64,000 nucleotides of DNA from an uncultured Acidobacteriota bacterium (GTDB taxonomy: Bacteria; Acidobacteriota; Terriglobia; Terriglobales; Acidobacteriaceae): contig CAIQPK010000090.1 of assembly GCA_903873705.1 (NCBI GenBank), positions 1-64,000 on the forward strand, given 5' to 3'. The position numbers and the translations under genes were made by a program. Positions within the stretch are counted from its first letter, which is position 1, and each line of letters begins with the position of its first letter. The notes below the pieces were generated by a model. It had not been told where the DNA came from. It did no database searches and saw only the letters and a list, made by a program, of their open reading frames with translations. Below, one piece after another: positions 38,235-49,689 of this stretch.

Positions 38235-38651
38235 TTACGAATGCGTCACAGCGTGGGTGGTTGGGGCCACCGAACCTTCTTCCAGGAACGTGACTTCGAG
38301 GCGGACAGTGGCGATGCCCGGGAGGCTACTGGGGTAGTTGCTGTGCTGACGGAGCAGGCAGAGCAGGGTTAGGTCGTCGTGGCTGGAGCGGGAGAGTTCG
38401 AGTCCGGCTGCCAGCAGCGCGGCGTAGAGCTCGACCGAGGCGCGGATGGGGAGCTCGAAGTAGAACTCGATCTGGGTGAAGGAGATGGGGCGGCGGTCGA
38501 GCAGCCAGCAGCCGCAGATATCGAGCGCATGGGTGATGGCCGGGAAGACGCTGCGGCGCTCGTCATAGCTATAGGTCTGGATGTCGAGCGTGGGCGCGCC
38601 GGGGGCGGGATCGGCGAAGAGGCTCGGCAGCGGGATGGTTTCGGCGGGCAT
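38235..38651 (-). CDS. Hypothetical cytoplasmic protein
   Basis: 138 aa from the ATG at 38651; the frame is open further upstream without support. No signal or membrane segment. The middle has ALDICGCWLLDRRPISFTQ and ELPIRASVELYAALLAAG, and SRSSHDDLTLLCLLRQ; the mix of an acidic loop and short strands suggests a compact alpha/beta protein. I recognise it only as a conserved acidobacterial hypothetical. It is divergent from acpS with about 90 bp between starts. Confidence 0.7.
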   Translation of the reverse strand: MPAETIPLPSLFADPAPGAPTLDIQTYSYDERRSVFPAITHALDICGCWLLDRRPISFTQIEFYFELPIRASVELYAALLAAGLELSRSSHDDLTLLCLLRQHSNYPSSLPGIATVRLEVTFLEEGSVAPTTHAVTHS

Positions 38652-38742
38652 GATGCGGCTTATTGGGTTATCGGAGAGGCAGCGGCGGGCGTGACGGGTG
38701 TTGCGAATGGTGGCAGCGCGGCGTTGCCGGTAAACTGTGGCC

Positions 38743-39120
38743 ATGGTGATAGGGCTGGGGACGGACCTGATCGAAATCGAGCGGATTGAGCAGAGCGTCG
38801 CGCGGTTTGGCGAGCGTTTTCTGCAGCGGGTGTTCACGCCCGGCGAGATCGCCTACTGCCAGGCGAAGAAGACCTCCGCAGAGAGCCTGGCGGCGCGGTT
38901 TGCGGCCAAGGAGGCCGGAGCCAAGGCCCTGGGGACCGGCATCAGCCGGGGGGTGAGTTGGAAAGAGTTCGAGGTAAAACGCCGGCCCGGACAGCGTCCG
39001 GAGCTGCACCTGAGCGGCCGGGCGGCAGAGGTTGCGGCGGCGCTCGGGGTGCGGAAAGTGTCGCTCAGCCTGACCCACTCGCGGCAGATGTCGATGGCCG
39101 TGGTGGTGGCCGAGGATTGA
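38743..39120 (+). CDS. acpS: Holo-ACP synthase
   Basis: 125 aa from the ATG at 38743; an in-frame GTG at 38737 would add two residues. It transfers 4'-phosphopantetheine from CoA to a Ser of acyl carrier protein. Conserved motifs: VIGLGTDLIEIERI (Mg-binding Asp), RFAAKEAGAKALGTG (catalytic Glu/Lys) and the C-terminal VSLSLTHSRQMSMAVVVAE. Length is typical of the AcpS group. It sits alone, 120 bp before the MCE gene. Confidence 0.95.
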   Translation: MVIGLGTDLIEIERIEQSVARFGERFLQRVFTPGEIAYCQAKKTSAESLAARFAAKEAGAKALGTGISRGVSWKEFEVKRRPGQRPELHLSGRAAEVAAALGVRKVSLSLTHSRQMSMAVVVAED

Positions 39121-39241
39121 AGCAGCATCGTTGAGGGGTCGGATTGCATCCAAAAAGGGACTACGACGCTGATACGATAACCCCAAGCGTAAGACTCCGG
39201 ATCGCGATGCCCGGCTGTAACCGGCCGAAGAAGGACGTGCC

Positions 39242-40327
39242 ATGCCAAGTCAACAGGAAGTAAAGTGGTCGCAGCTGAAGGTCGGCGTGATCGTGCTGAT
39301 ATCGATGGCACTGCTGACGACGTTGCTGTTCCTGATGACCAAAGCCTCGGGAATGAGCGTCTTCAGCAAGAAGCTCGTTGTCCACGTGTTCTTTGAGAAC
39401 TCCGCCGGGCTGAAAAAGGGCGGCGAAGTGCAGCTGCAGGGCGTGACCATCGGCGAGGTGAAGGACGTAGTGGTTTCGACTGACCCGTCGCGCAAACTAA
39501 CGCCGGTGGAAGCGATCCTGAAGCTCGATCCAAAGTTCCTGGCCAGCCTGCATAAGGATTCGAAGGCGTCGCTGGGGACGATCGGCGTGCTGGGCGACAC
39601 GATTGTGAACATCAACAGCCAGACCGCGACCGGGCCGCAGCTGGAAGACGGCGATGAGCTGCATACGCTCGAGACGCCAAATATTACGGACGTGGTGAAG
39701 GCCAGCCAGGGGACGATCGAGAGCCTGAACGTGATCCTGGCGAAGATGGACAAGATCGTCGACAAGCTGCAGAACGGCGAAGGGTCTGTGGGGCAGTTGA
39801 TCAACAACCCGGATCTTTACGTGAAGGCTTCGCAGACCGTGGATGAAGTCCACAAGCTCACCCTGCAGCTGAACAGCGGCAAGGGGACGATCGGTAAGCT
39901 GATGAACGACGACCAGCTTTACGACCACCTGAACGACACAGCAGCCAAGCTGGACAACATTGCTACGGCGCTGAGCGACGGCAAGGGGTCGGCCGGCAAA
40001 CTGTTGCATGACGACAAGTTGTACGACAACCTGAATGCGACGATGGCTCATGCGAACTCGCTGCTAGCCGAGGCTGACGCGGGCAAGGGAGGACTGGGCA
40101 TCCTGGTGAAGGACCCGGCCTTTGCAACCAAGCTGAGCGACACGGTGAACAAGCTCGACCTGCTGCTGACCAACGTGAACGACGGCAAGGGCACGCTCGG
40201 CAAGCTGGCGAACGACGACCAGGCTTATACGAACCTGAATAAGCTGCTGACCGAGAGCACCACCCTCGTGTCGACAATACGGTCTGACCCGAAGAAGTAC
40301 CTGACGATCCACATGAAGATCTTCTAG
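39242..40327 (+). CDS. MCE/MlaD-family membrane-anchored lipid-binding protein
   Basis: 361 aa. One N-terminal membrane helix (about 11-34) precedes a single MCE domain (about 42-120: VHVFFENSAGLKKGGEVQLQ and TIGEVKDVVVS). Beyond it lies a helical tail with five repeats whose GxG motifs begin at residues 179, 213, 247, 281 and 315, an exact period of 34; each unit resembles GKGTxGKLxxDDxLYxxL. MCE proteins form hexameric rings that ferry phospholipids between membranes with an MlaE/MlaF ABC transporter. No such permease or ATPase is adjacent. The repeats may form a long periplasmic needle. ATG follows AAGGACG. Confidence 0.9.
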   Translation: MPSQQEVKWSQLKVGVIVLISMALLTTLLFLMTKASGMSVFSKKLVVHVFFENSAGLKKGGEVQLQGVTIGEVKDVVVSTDPSRKLTPVEAILKLDPKFLASLHKDSKASLGTIGVLGDTIVNINSQTATGPQLEDGDELHTLETPNITDVVKASQGTIESLNVILAKMDKIVDKLQNGEGSVGQLINNPDLYVKASQTVDEVHKLTLQLNSGKGTIGKLMNDDQLYDHLNDTAAKLDNIATALSDGKGSAGKLLHDDKLYDNLNATMAHANSLLAEADAGKGGLGILVKDPAFATKLSDTVNKLDLLLTNVNDGKGTLGKLANDDQAYTNLNKLLTESTTLVSTIRSDPKKYLTIHMKIF

Positions 40328-40462
40328 TTTCCGCCTGCTGCTCAGGCGTCCGTAGAAGTACTTACAAGCTGAAGCGACTCATCACTGACCGCTTTCGCGG
40401 CTGGCAGGACCGGCGTATCCTGTCGGAAGAGCCTACCCTGTTGCGCTTCCTCAAGGAGATTT

Positions 40463-42535
40463 ATGCGTCCACTTTTGCTGTCTGCCCTGCTGTTTTCCGC
40501 CAGTGTCTGTTGTGCCCAGTCGATTGCTATCGGCGATGCGCCTCCGGGGCCGACGTCGGTGCCATCGAAGCCGATCATTTTCGATCTGAAGGCCATCGAC
40601 AAGACGGTTGACCCCTGCAACGACTTCTATCAGTACGCCTGCGGCAACTGGAAGACGGCGCATCCGTTGCCCTCCGACCAGGTGCGGTGGGGGCGGTTCA
40701 ATGAGTTGGCGGACTATAACAACTACTCGCTTTACAGCGAGCTGAAGGCGGCCGCAGAAGCGCCCAAGAGCCCTCTGCAGAAGCAATACGGCGACTACTT
40801 CGCCGCCTGCATGGACACCGACCTCATCGACAAGCAGGGTGCGAAGCCCCTGCAGCCCCAGCTGGACGCCATTGCCGCACTGCGGAACATCCACGACCTG
40901 GCCGCGTTCAACGCCAAGCAGGAGCGGCGCGGCGGTGGCGCGTTCTTTGGGATTGGGATTACACAGGACCAGAAGGACAGCTCGCAGCAGATCGCCTCCA
41001 CCGGGCAGGGCGGCCTCTCGCTGCCGGACCGGGATTACTACCTCGATCCGAGCCCACGCTTTCAGCAGATTCGGAAGCAGTACCAGGAGCACATGATCAA
41101 GATGTTCGTGCTGCTGGGGGACACGCCTGCGGAGGCCGCGGTCGAGGCTGCCAACACGATCTGGATCGAGACGGAGCTGGCCGCAGGGTCGATGAGCCGA
41201 GTGGAGCTGCGCGATCCTGCCAAGCGTTACCACATCATGACGGTGGCGGAATTACAGAAGCTGAGCCCGGACTTCGACTGGGCGGGCTATCTGAAGGGCA
41301 TCGATGTGCCCGCTGCAACGGTGAATGTGAGTTCGCCGCAGTACGTGACGACCGTGGAGTATGAGCTGTCTCACGGGCGCCTCTTCGCGATCAAGAGCTA
41401 CCTGCGCTGGCACGCCGTGCATGGAGCGGCTGCACTGATGGCCAAGCCTTTCTCGGATGAGAACTTCAGGTTCTTCAACCAGACCCTGAACGGACAGAAG
41501 GAAGAGCAGCCCCGCTGGAAGCGCTGCACCCGCATGACCGACCAGGCGCTGGGCGAGGCCGTGGGTCAGGACTGGGTGCGGGAGAATTTTCCTGGCAGCT
41601 CGAAGGCCAACATGGAGAAGCTGATCAAGGCGCTCGAAGCCGCGATGGCCGAGGACTTGAAGACGCTGCCGTGGATGAGCGACGACACCAAGGTTGAAGC
41701 GCGCAAGAAGCTGGACGCCATTACCGACAAGATCGGCTACCCGGACCACTGGAGAGACTACTCGAGCGTGGAAGTGAAACGCGACGACCTGGTAGGCAAC
41801 GTGACCCGCGCTGGAGGCTTTGAGCGCAAGCGGAACCTGGCGAAGTTTGGCAAGCCGGTCGACCCCTCGGAGTGGGGAATGACGCCGCCGACGGTCAACG
41901 CTTATTACAATCCGCCGCAAAACAACATCAACTTCCCTGCCGGCATTCTGCAGCCGCCGTTCTTTGACAACAACCTGGACGCGGCGGTGAACTATGGCGG
42001 CATCGGCGTGGTGATCGGGCACGAGATGACGCACGGCTTCGACGACCAGGGATCGAAGTACGACCTGAAGGGCAACGTGAAGCAGTGGTGGACCGATGAG
42101 GACATGAAGAAGTTTCAGGAACGTACCGAGTGCACCGCCAAGGAGTACGACGGTTTCTCCGTGGCGCCGGGGCAGAACCTGAACGGACACCTGACGCTGG
42201 GCGAGAACACGGCCGACAACGGCGGCATCCGCATTGCGTACCAGGCGTTGATGGAGACCCTTTCCAAGCCCGGCGACGCTTCCGAGCCGCTGTACATGGA
42301 CGGCAAGCGCGATGGCTACACGCCCTCGCAGCGCTTCTTCCTGAGCTTTGCGCAGATCTGGTGCGAGAATACGACCGAGCAAAGCGCGCGCGTCCTGGCC
42401 AGGACGGACCCGCACAGCTCCGGCGAGTGGCGCGTGAAAGGCACCGTGCAGAACTTCGACGAGTTCGGCAAGGCGTTCGGCTGCAAGGTAGGCGCGCCGA
42501 TGATGCCAGCAAGCGGCGGCTGCCGGACCTGGTAG
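40463..42535 (+). CDS. M13 (neprilysin-like) zinc metallopeptidase
   Basis: 690 aa. A Sec signal ends near CCAQS (residue 20), so it is exported, unlike membrane-anchored human neprilysin. The catalytic zinc motif is IGHEMTHGFDDQG around residue 520, with the second ligand in GENTADNGG around residue 581 and the substrate-binding Arg region near the end. N-terminal DNFYQYACGNW-type block and the terminal GCRTW are family-typical. It would cleave small peptides outside the cytoplasm. ATG at 40463 follows AAGGAGATTT. A terminator follows the stop. Confidence 0.95.
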   Translation: MRPLLLSALLFSASVCCAQSIAIGDAPPGPTSVPSKPIIFDLKAIDKTVDPCNDFYQYACGNWKTAHPLPSDQVRWGRFNELADYNNYSLYSELKAAAEAPKSPLQKQYGDYFAACMDTDLIDKQGAKPLQPQLDAIAALRNIHDLAAFNAKQERRGGGAFFGIGITQDQKDSSQQIASTGQGGLSLPDRDYYLDPSPRFQQIRKQYQEHMIKMFVLLGDTPAEAAVEAANTIWIETELAAGSMSRVELRDPAKRYHIMTVAELQKLSPDFDWAGYLKGIDVPAATVNVSSPQYVTTVEYELSHGRLFAIKSYLRWHAVHGAAALMAKPFSDENFRFFNQTLNGQKEEQPRWKRCTRMTDQALGEAVGQDWVRENFPGSSKANMEKLIKALEAAMAEDLKTLPWMSDDTKVEARKKLDAITDKIGYPDHWRDYSSVEVKRDDLVGNVTRAGGFERKRNLAKFGKPVDPSEWGMTPPTVNAYYNPPQNNINFPAGILQPPFFDNNLDAAVNYGGIGVVIGHEMTHGFDDQGSKYDLKGNVKQWWTDEDMKKFQERTECTAKEYDGFSVAPGQNLNGHLTLGENTADNGGIRIAYQALMETLSKPGDASEPLYMDGKRDGYTPSQRFFLSFAQIWCENTTEQSARVLARTDPHSSGEWRVKGTVQNFDEFGKAFGCKVGAPMMPASGGCRTW

Positions 42536-42550
42536 CTAGGTGAAAAGAGT

Positions 42551-42583
42551 GAGAAGGCCCGGGCTGCGGCTCGGGCTTTTTCA
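42551..42583 (+). terminator. Terminator after the M13 peptidase gene
   Basis: GC stem around gcccg (42557-42561) / cgggc (42572-42576) with further pairing inside, followed by TTTTTCAC. Flanking gtgaaaa and ttttcac extend the stem. Confidence 0.75.
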
Positions 42584-42585
42584 CT

Positions 42586-42631
42586 TAAGATTCCATATGA
42601 TAAGATTCCATACGAAATGGCGAACCATTTC
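42586..42631 (+). repeat. Tandem 15-bp repeat and hairpin upstream of the methyltransferase
   Basis: taagattccatatga (42586-42600) is followed directly by taagattccatacga (42601-42615), one mismatch. A perfect 7-bp inverted repeat gaaatgg (42614-42620) / ccatttc (42625-42631) with loop cgaa overlaps its end. The unit may be an operator for the downstream gene. Confidence 0.6.
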
Positions 42632-42680
42632 TTCGGGCCCTGAGTAGCAACAAGAAACCCGATGCGTATGGAGAAGGAAA

Positions 42681-43694
42681 ATGAGTGAGCAGGTTTCGCC
42701 GGAACAGATCATGCAGGTCGGGTTGGGATTCTGGCCATCGAAGGTCTTGCTGAGCGCGGTTGAAATGGAGTTGTTTACCGACCTGGCCAAGGGGCCGCAG
42801 AGCCTGGAAACCCTGCAGCAGAGCAAGGCGCTGCATCCGCGGGGGGCGCGGGATTTTCTGGATACGCTGGTGGCTCTGGGATTTCTGCAGCGCAATGATG
42901 GTCGGTACGCGAATACTCCCTCGACCGATGCGTTCCTCGACAAGAACAAACCGGCCTACCTCGGCGGCATTCTGGAGATGGCAAACGCGCGGCTGTTCGG
43001 ATTCTGGAACCATCTGACCGAAGCGCTGCGCACCGGCCTGCCGCAGAATGAAGCCCGCACGTGTGGGCAGGCCTTCTTTGAAGCGCTGTACTCCGACCCC
43101 GCGCGGTTGAAGAATTTCCTTGAGGCCATGACTGGGTTGAGCCACCCGGCCAACATGACGATCGCGAAACAGTTTCCGTGGGCTCAGTACAAAACGTTTG
43201 CCGATGCCGGCGCCGCGCAGGGCGACCTGGCCGTGCAGATTGCGCTGGCCAATCCGCACCTGTCGGGCATCGGCTTTGACCTGCCGATGGTGGAGCCGAT
43301 CTTTGCGGAGTACGTGCAGAAAAACGACGTAGCCCACCGCGTGCGCTTTCAGGCAGGAAGCTTTCTGGAACGGCCGCTGCCGAAGGCGGACGTGATCCTG
43401 ATGGGCCACATCCTGCATGACTGGGGGCTGGACGATAAGAAAATGCTGATCGCCAAGGCTTACGCTGCCCTGCCGGAGGGCGGAGCGCTGATCGTCTATG
43501 AGGGGCTTATCGATGACGACCGCTCGCAAAACGCCTTCGGCCTGATGATGAGCCTGAACATGCTGATCGAAACCCCCGCCGGGTTCGACTACAGCGGCGC
43601 CGACTGCCAGCGTTGGATGAAGGAAGCCGGCTTCCGCGAGACGCGGGTGGAGCATTTGGTGGGCCCCGACGCGATGGTCGTAGGGATCAAGTAA
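42681..43694 (+). CDS. Class I SAM-dependent methyltransferase (O-methyltransferase family 2)
   Basis: 337 aa. An N-terminal winged-helix dimerisation domain (about 10-100: [40 protein letters not shown]) precedes the Rossmann methyltransferase domain. The SAM motif reads [14 protein letters not shown], a weaker form of the usual DxGxGxG. The later blocks [18 protein letters not shown] and [23 protein letters not shown] are family-typical, with the catalytic His in HDW. The fold is that of plant-type and antibiotic O-methyltransferases; substrate unknown. ATG follows GGAGAAGG. A tandem repeat upstream may regulate it. Confidence 0.88.
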   Translation: MSEQVSPEQIMQVGLGFWPSKVLLSAVEMELFTDLAKGPQSLETLQQSKALHPRGARDFLDTLVALGFLQRNDGRYANTPSTDAFLDKNKPAYLGGILEMANARLFGFWNHLTEALRTGLPQNEARTCGQAFFEALYSDPARLKNFLEAMTGLSHPANMTIAKQFPWAQYKTFADAGAAQGDLAVQIALANPHLSGIGFDLPMVEPIFAEYVQKNDVAHRVRFQAGSFLERPLPKADVILMGHILHDWGLDDKKMLIAKAYAALPEGGALIVYEGLIDDDRSQNAFGLMMSLNMLIETPAGFDYSGADCQRWMKEAGFRETRVEHLVGPDAMVVGIK

Positions 43695-43865
43695 CGGGAC
43701 GGTGAATTTGGCCCGCGAGGGACCGCGAAAGAGCGGTAACGACGCTTCTCCGCCCCGATGTGCCCCGGGGTGCGGTAAACTGAAAGGGACGCGTTTTTCG
43801 CTGATTTTTCCCACCGGCAACCAGCGCCCACATCCAGCTATTCCAGATAGGAAACCCCCTCCGCA

Positions 43866-45704
<1,839 letters not shown>

Positions 45705-45727
45705 CTTGACCTAAAAACGCAAATAAG

Positions 45728-45749
45728 GCGCCCTCCAAGTGGAGGGCGC
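45728..45749. terminator. Terminator between typA and the efflux operon
   Basis: Perfect 9-bp stem gcgccctcc (45728-45736) / ggagggcgc (45741-45749) with loop aagt, followed by TTTTG on the plus strand and flanked by A runs, so it can serve both directions. Confidence 0.9.
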
Positions 45750-45766
45750 TTTTGTTTGCCGGATGC

Positions 45767-47959
45767 CTACCGGAGCTTGCCGTCGATGGCATCGTCGAGC
45801 GAAATGTTGTTCTTTTCAAGCAGGTCGCCGAGGGCGCGGTCGAGTTCGATGTGGGCCTTCATCCAGTTGCTGCGCGCTGCGATTTCAGTGGAACGGGCCT
45901 GGGCGAGATAGGCTTCGTTTTGCAGGATCAGCAAGTCCGTGGACTGGCCCACCGACAGCTTGTCGCGCTCCGCATCGAGTAGCTGCTGCTGGTAATCGCG
46001 GCTGCGTGTGGCTGCGCGATAGGCCGCTTCGGCGGTCTGCAGCGCGACCACAGCTGACTCGATCTCCTCGCGGGCCTGGGCGGCCAGTTTTTCGGTGCGG
46101 GCTTCCACCTGTCGCAGTTGCACGGTGTCGCGCGCGGCATCGGCGGAGGCGACGCGGTTGCGAATGGGCAGCGTCAGCTGAACGCCGGCCTGATAAATCG
46201 TGGAGGTGCGCAGCCCACCGAGCGCCAGGTTCTGCGGGATCGCCGGCAGCCCCGTGCCCGTGGAGCCGAGCGTGTCGTAGGCCTGCTCGCTGGTGCCCCG
46301 GGTTTCGATGTTGGCATAGACGTTCAGCTGCGGCAGCGCGGCGTTGCGGCTGGCGCGGGCGCTGATGCGGCCGGCCTGGATCTGCAGCCCGGCCTGCGCG
46401 ATGTCAGGACGACGGGCGAGGCCTTGCGCGATCAGCGAGGGAACGTCGATCGGTTCGAACTGGTCGGGGACGATGATGCGATCGGTCGGGACGATCTCAG
46501 AAAACTGCGCGGAGAAGATCGGCGAAGCCGTGCGCAGGATCTGCGTTTTCAGGATGACTTCCTGCTGGCGATACAGGCCCTGCGCCTGAATGAGGTCGAA
46601 CTCGCTGGAGCTGGCGAGGGCCGCGGCGCGGGTAAGCTCGATCGGGGCGAGCGTGCCCTGCTCCACCTGATCTCGGTCGTCGTCACGCAGCTTAGTGGCC
46701 GCGCGCAAGGCCTCCTGCTTCACGCGCACGTTCTCGCCCAGCGAGACGAGGTCGAAGTAAAGGCGCGATGTGCCATAAACCGTGCCGAGCACCTGCTGCT
46801 CGAAGATGAGGCGCGAAACTTTGTCGTTGAGGCGCGCAATGTGCAGGAAGCGCAGGTTGACGTCGCGGCCGGCGCCTCGCAACAGCGGCTGAGTGAAGGT
46901 GACCGACGTACTGGGCTGCGAGAACGGATCGAGCGTGGAGCGGGAACCGTTGGTGACCTGCGAGTCGTTGTTGACGGTGGCCTCAAGCTGCGCGCCGCTC
47001 GAAAAGCCTTCGAGATAGGCGACGTTGGTCTCGATAAAGTGCAACGAATCGGGCTGGGCGGTAGCAGGCGTGCCCGCCCCGGCAAACGTCACAGTGTTGG
47101 AGCGGCGCAGCCAGCCAAACTCGCCGATCAGCTGCGGGTCGAAGAGCGGAATGTTGGGACCGGCGGCGTAGGTAAAGCCGGTGCCGTTCTCAGAGAGGCT
47201 CTGCTGCACGGCGTTCGTCGCGTTGAGTGACGTCAGATCGGTGACCGTGGGCGTGGTGGGGTTGGGATTAGTCGTCGCAGCATTGAGCAGGGGCGAGCCT
47301 GGGCCGCCGACGCCGTTAGGCGGCTGCTGGACGCCGTAGTCGATGCCGCGCAGGTTGCCGCCGCCGGAGGCTCGCGTGATGTCGGTCTGTGCCAGCACCA
47401 GGTTGTAGCGCTGGAGCTCAACGTCGAGATTATTTTCGAGTGCGAGCGCGATGGCATCGTTAAGCGTGAGGAAGAGTTTGCCGTCGTGGATAAGGGCGTT
47501 CAGGCGTGTCGCATCGCCGCCGAAGAGCGGCGAAACATTCGGGCGATGAAAGGGACCCAGCAGGCCGTGGAAGATCGGCGTGAGGCCAGTCGGGGATTCG
47601 CGCGTGGGCTCGCGATGGCTGGCTTCGGCGGCGGAAATTTGCGGAGCATCGGGCGGTGTCGGAACGAAGGGTGCGATGGGCGGAACGCTCGGTGCGTCGG
47701 GCGTTGTGGCTGTGCCGCGCGGCTGCTCGGAGCGGTTGGCGGTCTCCTGCTTCTGCCCCGCGCGGAGGTGGGTGGTGTCAGCAGCGGGAGTTGGGGGAGC
47801 GACAGTCTGCGGCAGTTGGGCATAGGCGCTGAAGGTAACAGCGAGACAGAGTGCGGCAGCGAGTAGAGTACCGTCGATGGCTACCGCAATCGATACCCCA
47901 CCCTTTCGCAAGATACGCGAAAGGATCGGCCACCCGGATTGATGGAAAGCGCGCCTCAT
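45767..47959 (-). CDS. TolC family outer-membrane efflux protein
   Basis: 730 aa, longer than TolC itself. A long N-terminal basic region and Sec signal (about 20-47, ending FSAYAQ) precede a Pro-rich linker (about 48-130), then two OEP repeats forming the beta-barrel and periplasmic helical tunnel: LNDAIALALENNLDVELQRYN marks the first and RRPDIAQAGLQIQAGRISAR the second. It ends NISLDDAIDGKLR. The start overlaps the adaptor stop (TAATG), so translation is coupled. It is the third gene of a complete tripartite RND system. Confidence 0.95.
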   Translation of the reverse strand: MRRAFHQSGWPILSRILRKGGVSIAVAIDGTLLAAALCLAVTFSAYAQLPQTVAPPTPAADTTHLRAGQKQETANRSEQPRGTATTPDAPSVPPIAPFVPTPPDAPQISAAEASHREPTRESPTGLTPIFHGLLGPFHRPNVSPLFGGDATRLNALIHDGKLFLTLNDAIALALENNLDVELQRYNLVLAQTDITRASGGGNLRGIDYGVQQPPNGVGGPGSPLLNAATTNPNPTTPTVTDLTSLNATNAVQQSLSENGTGFTYAAGPNIPLFDPQLIGEFGWLRRSNTVTFAGAGTPATAQPDSLHFIETNVAYLEGFSSGAQLEATVNNDSQVTNGSRSTLDPFSQPSTSVTFTQPLLRGAGRDVNLRFLHIARLNDKVSRLIFEQQVLGTVYGTSRLYFDLVSLGENVRVKQEALRAATKLRDDDRDQVEQGTLAPIELTRAAALASSSEFDLIQAQGLYRQQEVILKTQILRTASPIFSAQFSEIVPTDRIIVPDQFEPIDVPSLIAQGLARRPDIAQAGLQIQAGRISARASRNAALPQLNVYANIETRGTSEQAYDTLGSTGTGLPAIPQNLALGGLRTSTIYQAGVQLTLPIRNRVASADAARDTVQLRQVEARTEKLAAQAREEIESAVVALQTAEAAYRAATRSRDYQQQLLDAERDKLSVGQSTDLLILQNEAYLAQARSTEIAARSNWMKAHIELDRALGDLLEKNNISLDDAIDGKLR

Positions 47960-49689
47960 TATGGTTTGCTCTCCGAGCTCGACTGCTGCTTCGCGTTGGG
48001 CTTCTGTCCCGTGCTCTTCTGGTTCTGCTGCTGCTGCTTGTTCTGCATGTTCTCGTCGGTGATGCCGGTGTTACCGTACTGCGACCGCCCGCCCGGAGGC
48101 ACCGCCTGGTTGGGCGCAGGAGCGGGCTGCCGCGAGCTGGCCGGAGCTTCCTTCACCTGAACCTCTGCGCCGTCGGCCACGTCATCGGTCACATCGTTGA
48201 TGACCAGGTCGCCGAGCTTGAGCCCGGAGAGAATTTCCACTTCAGAACCGAAGTCGCGTCCGATGATGACCGGCACGTAGCGAATCCTGCTGCCGACGAC
48301 GGTGGCCACGACGGGCTTGTCGCGGCGAATAACAATGGCGTCGCCATTGACGAGGATCGGAGGCGTTTCGCCGGCCGCGGGCGGAAACGTGACGACGACG
48401 TACATGCCCGGCATGAATTTACCGGCGTGGTTGTCGAGCTGAACTTCCGTGAGCAGCGTGCGGGTGTTGGGGTCGATCGCGTTGGCGGTGCGCGTGATCT
48501 GGCCGGAGAAGGTCGCGCCGGTGTACTCCTGGAATGCAAGCTGCGCCGTCGCGCCCGGGTGGATCGCGGTGGCGAAGCCTTCGGGAACAGAGACGAGGAT
48601 ACGCAGGCGCTCGTTCTGCGCAATGCCGTACAGCGGGCCGCCCTGGCCAGCGGATTGCGCGTTGGTGGCAGCGGTTCCTACACTACCGGAAGTGCCCGCG
48701 TTATTGCTCTGCCCGGCTTGCTGCGTGCCGCCGGTAGAAGACGTCTGGCCCTGTGGCGCGGGACCGTTTTGCGCGCCCGAGCTGGTGCCGCCAGCGGAAA
48801 TCAGCGCGCCAACATCAACGTTGCGCTGCGTAATGACGCCCGCAAACGGAGCGCGCACGTACTCGTACTTCTGCAACGCCATTTGACGATCGAGATTCGC
48901 CTGGAACGCCTGCACATTACGCTCAGCCGCGGCCACATTGGCCACCTGGGAACGGAAGTTGGCCTCCTGTTGGTCGCCGTCCTGGCGCGAGAGCACACCC
49001 TTCGCAACCAGCACGCGGTAGCGCTCGACAGTAACGGTGTTGAGCGCGAGTTGCGACTTCTGCTGTTCGAGCTGCTGTTGCGACTGGCGCAGCTGCTGGC
49101 GCGCCTGGTCCACCTGCGCGTCAAGATCGGGAGCGTCGATGACGGCGAGCAACTGGTCTTTCTTCACCCTGTCGCCGATGTCGACGAGTCGTGTCTTCAG
49201 GTAGCCGTTGGCGCGGCCGTAGATGTACGCCTCGGTGAGCGGAATGGTGGTGCCGGGGATGGTCAGACCGGCCTGGTCGCGCGATGGGCCAACCTTGACG
49301 ACCTGCACGACGGGCTTGGCAGTGCGCTGGCGGTCGGCGTCGCGTTTGGCGTCGTTGCTATCGCCGCGGCGCATCAGCCAGCCGACAAGGACGACCAGCG
49401 CGAAGAGGCTGACCAGCACGCTGACGATGATGAAGATCGGCCGGCGGTTTTTCGGTTTGTGAATACGCTCGGTGACCGGCGGCTTCTTCTTTTTGCGTGA
49501 CGAGTTGGTCTCTTCAAAGCTCTTGCCGATAATCGCGTCGTCGAGGGAGTTAGGGTCAGCAAAGGCGTTGCCAAGCTGCTCGCGTTCGGCCTGCGTGGGG
49601 TCGGCGAAAGCGCCACCGAGGCGCGAGGGGTCGCTCTCCTCGGGCCAGGGGAGCTTGCGGGGATCATGCGGATTGCGGTCGTCGGCCAT
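47959..49689 (-). CDS. RND efflux periplasmic adaptor (HlyD/AcrA family)
   Basis: 576 aa. An unusually long cytoplasmic N-terminus (84 residues) contains a doubled motif, GGAFADPTQ (25-33) and GNAFADPNS (40-48). One membrane helix follows (about 85-106), then the lipoyl, hairpin (QARQQLRQSQQQLEQQKSQL) and beta-barrel domains. A low-complexity Gly/Gln/Ser insertion of about 50 residues interrupts the region near residue 300-350. The end is again Gln/Pro-rich. AcrA proteins are usually lipid-anchored; this one is held by a helix. Coupled to neighbours by TAATG overlaps at both ends. Confidence 0.95.
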   Translation of the reverse strand: MADDRNPHDPRKLPWPEESDPSRLGGAFADPTQAEREQLGNAFADPNSLDDAIIGKSFEETNSSRKKKKPPVTERIHKPKNRRPIFIIVSVLVSLFALVVLVGWLMRRGDSNDAKRDADRQRTAKPVVQVVKVGPSRDQAGLTIPGTTIPLTEAYIYGRANGYLKTRLVDIGDRVKKDQLLAVIDAPDLDAQVDQARQQLRQSQQQLEQQKSQLALNTVTVERYRVLVAKGVLSRQDGDQQEANFRSQVANVAAAERNVQAFQANLDRQMALQKYEYVRAPFAGVITQRNVDVGALISAGGTSSGAQNGPAPQGQTSSTGGTQQAGQSNNAGTSGSVGTAATNAQSAGQGGPLYGIAQNERLRILVSVPEGFATAIHPGATAQLAFQEYTGATFSGQITRTANAIDPNTRTLLTEVQLDNHAGKFMPGMYVVVTFPPAAGETPPILVNGDAIVIRRDKPVVATVVGSRIRYVPVIIGRDFGSEVEILSGLKLGDLVINDVTDDVADGAEVQVKEAPASSRQPAPAPNQAVPPGGRSQYGNTGITDENMQNKQQQQNQKSTGQKPNAKQQSSSESKP

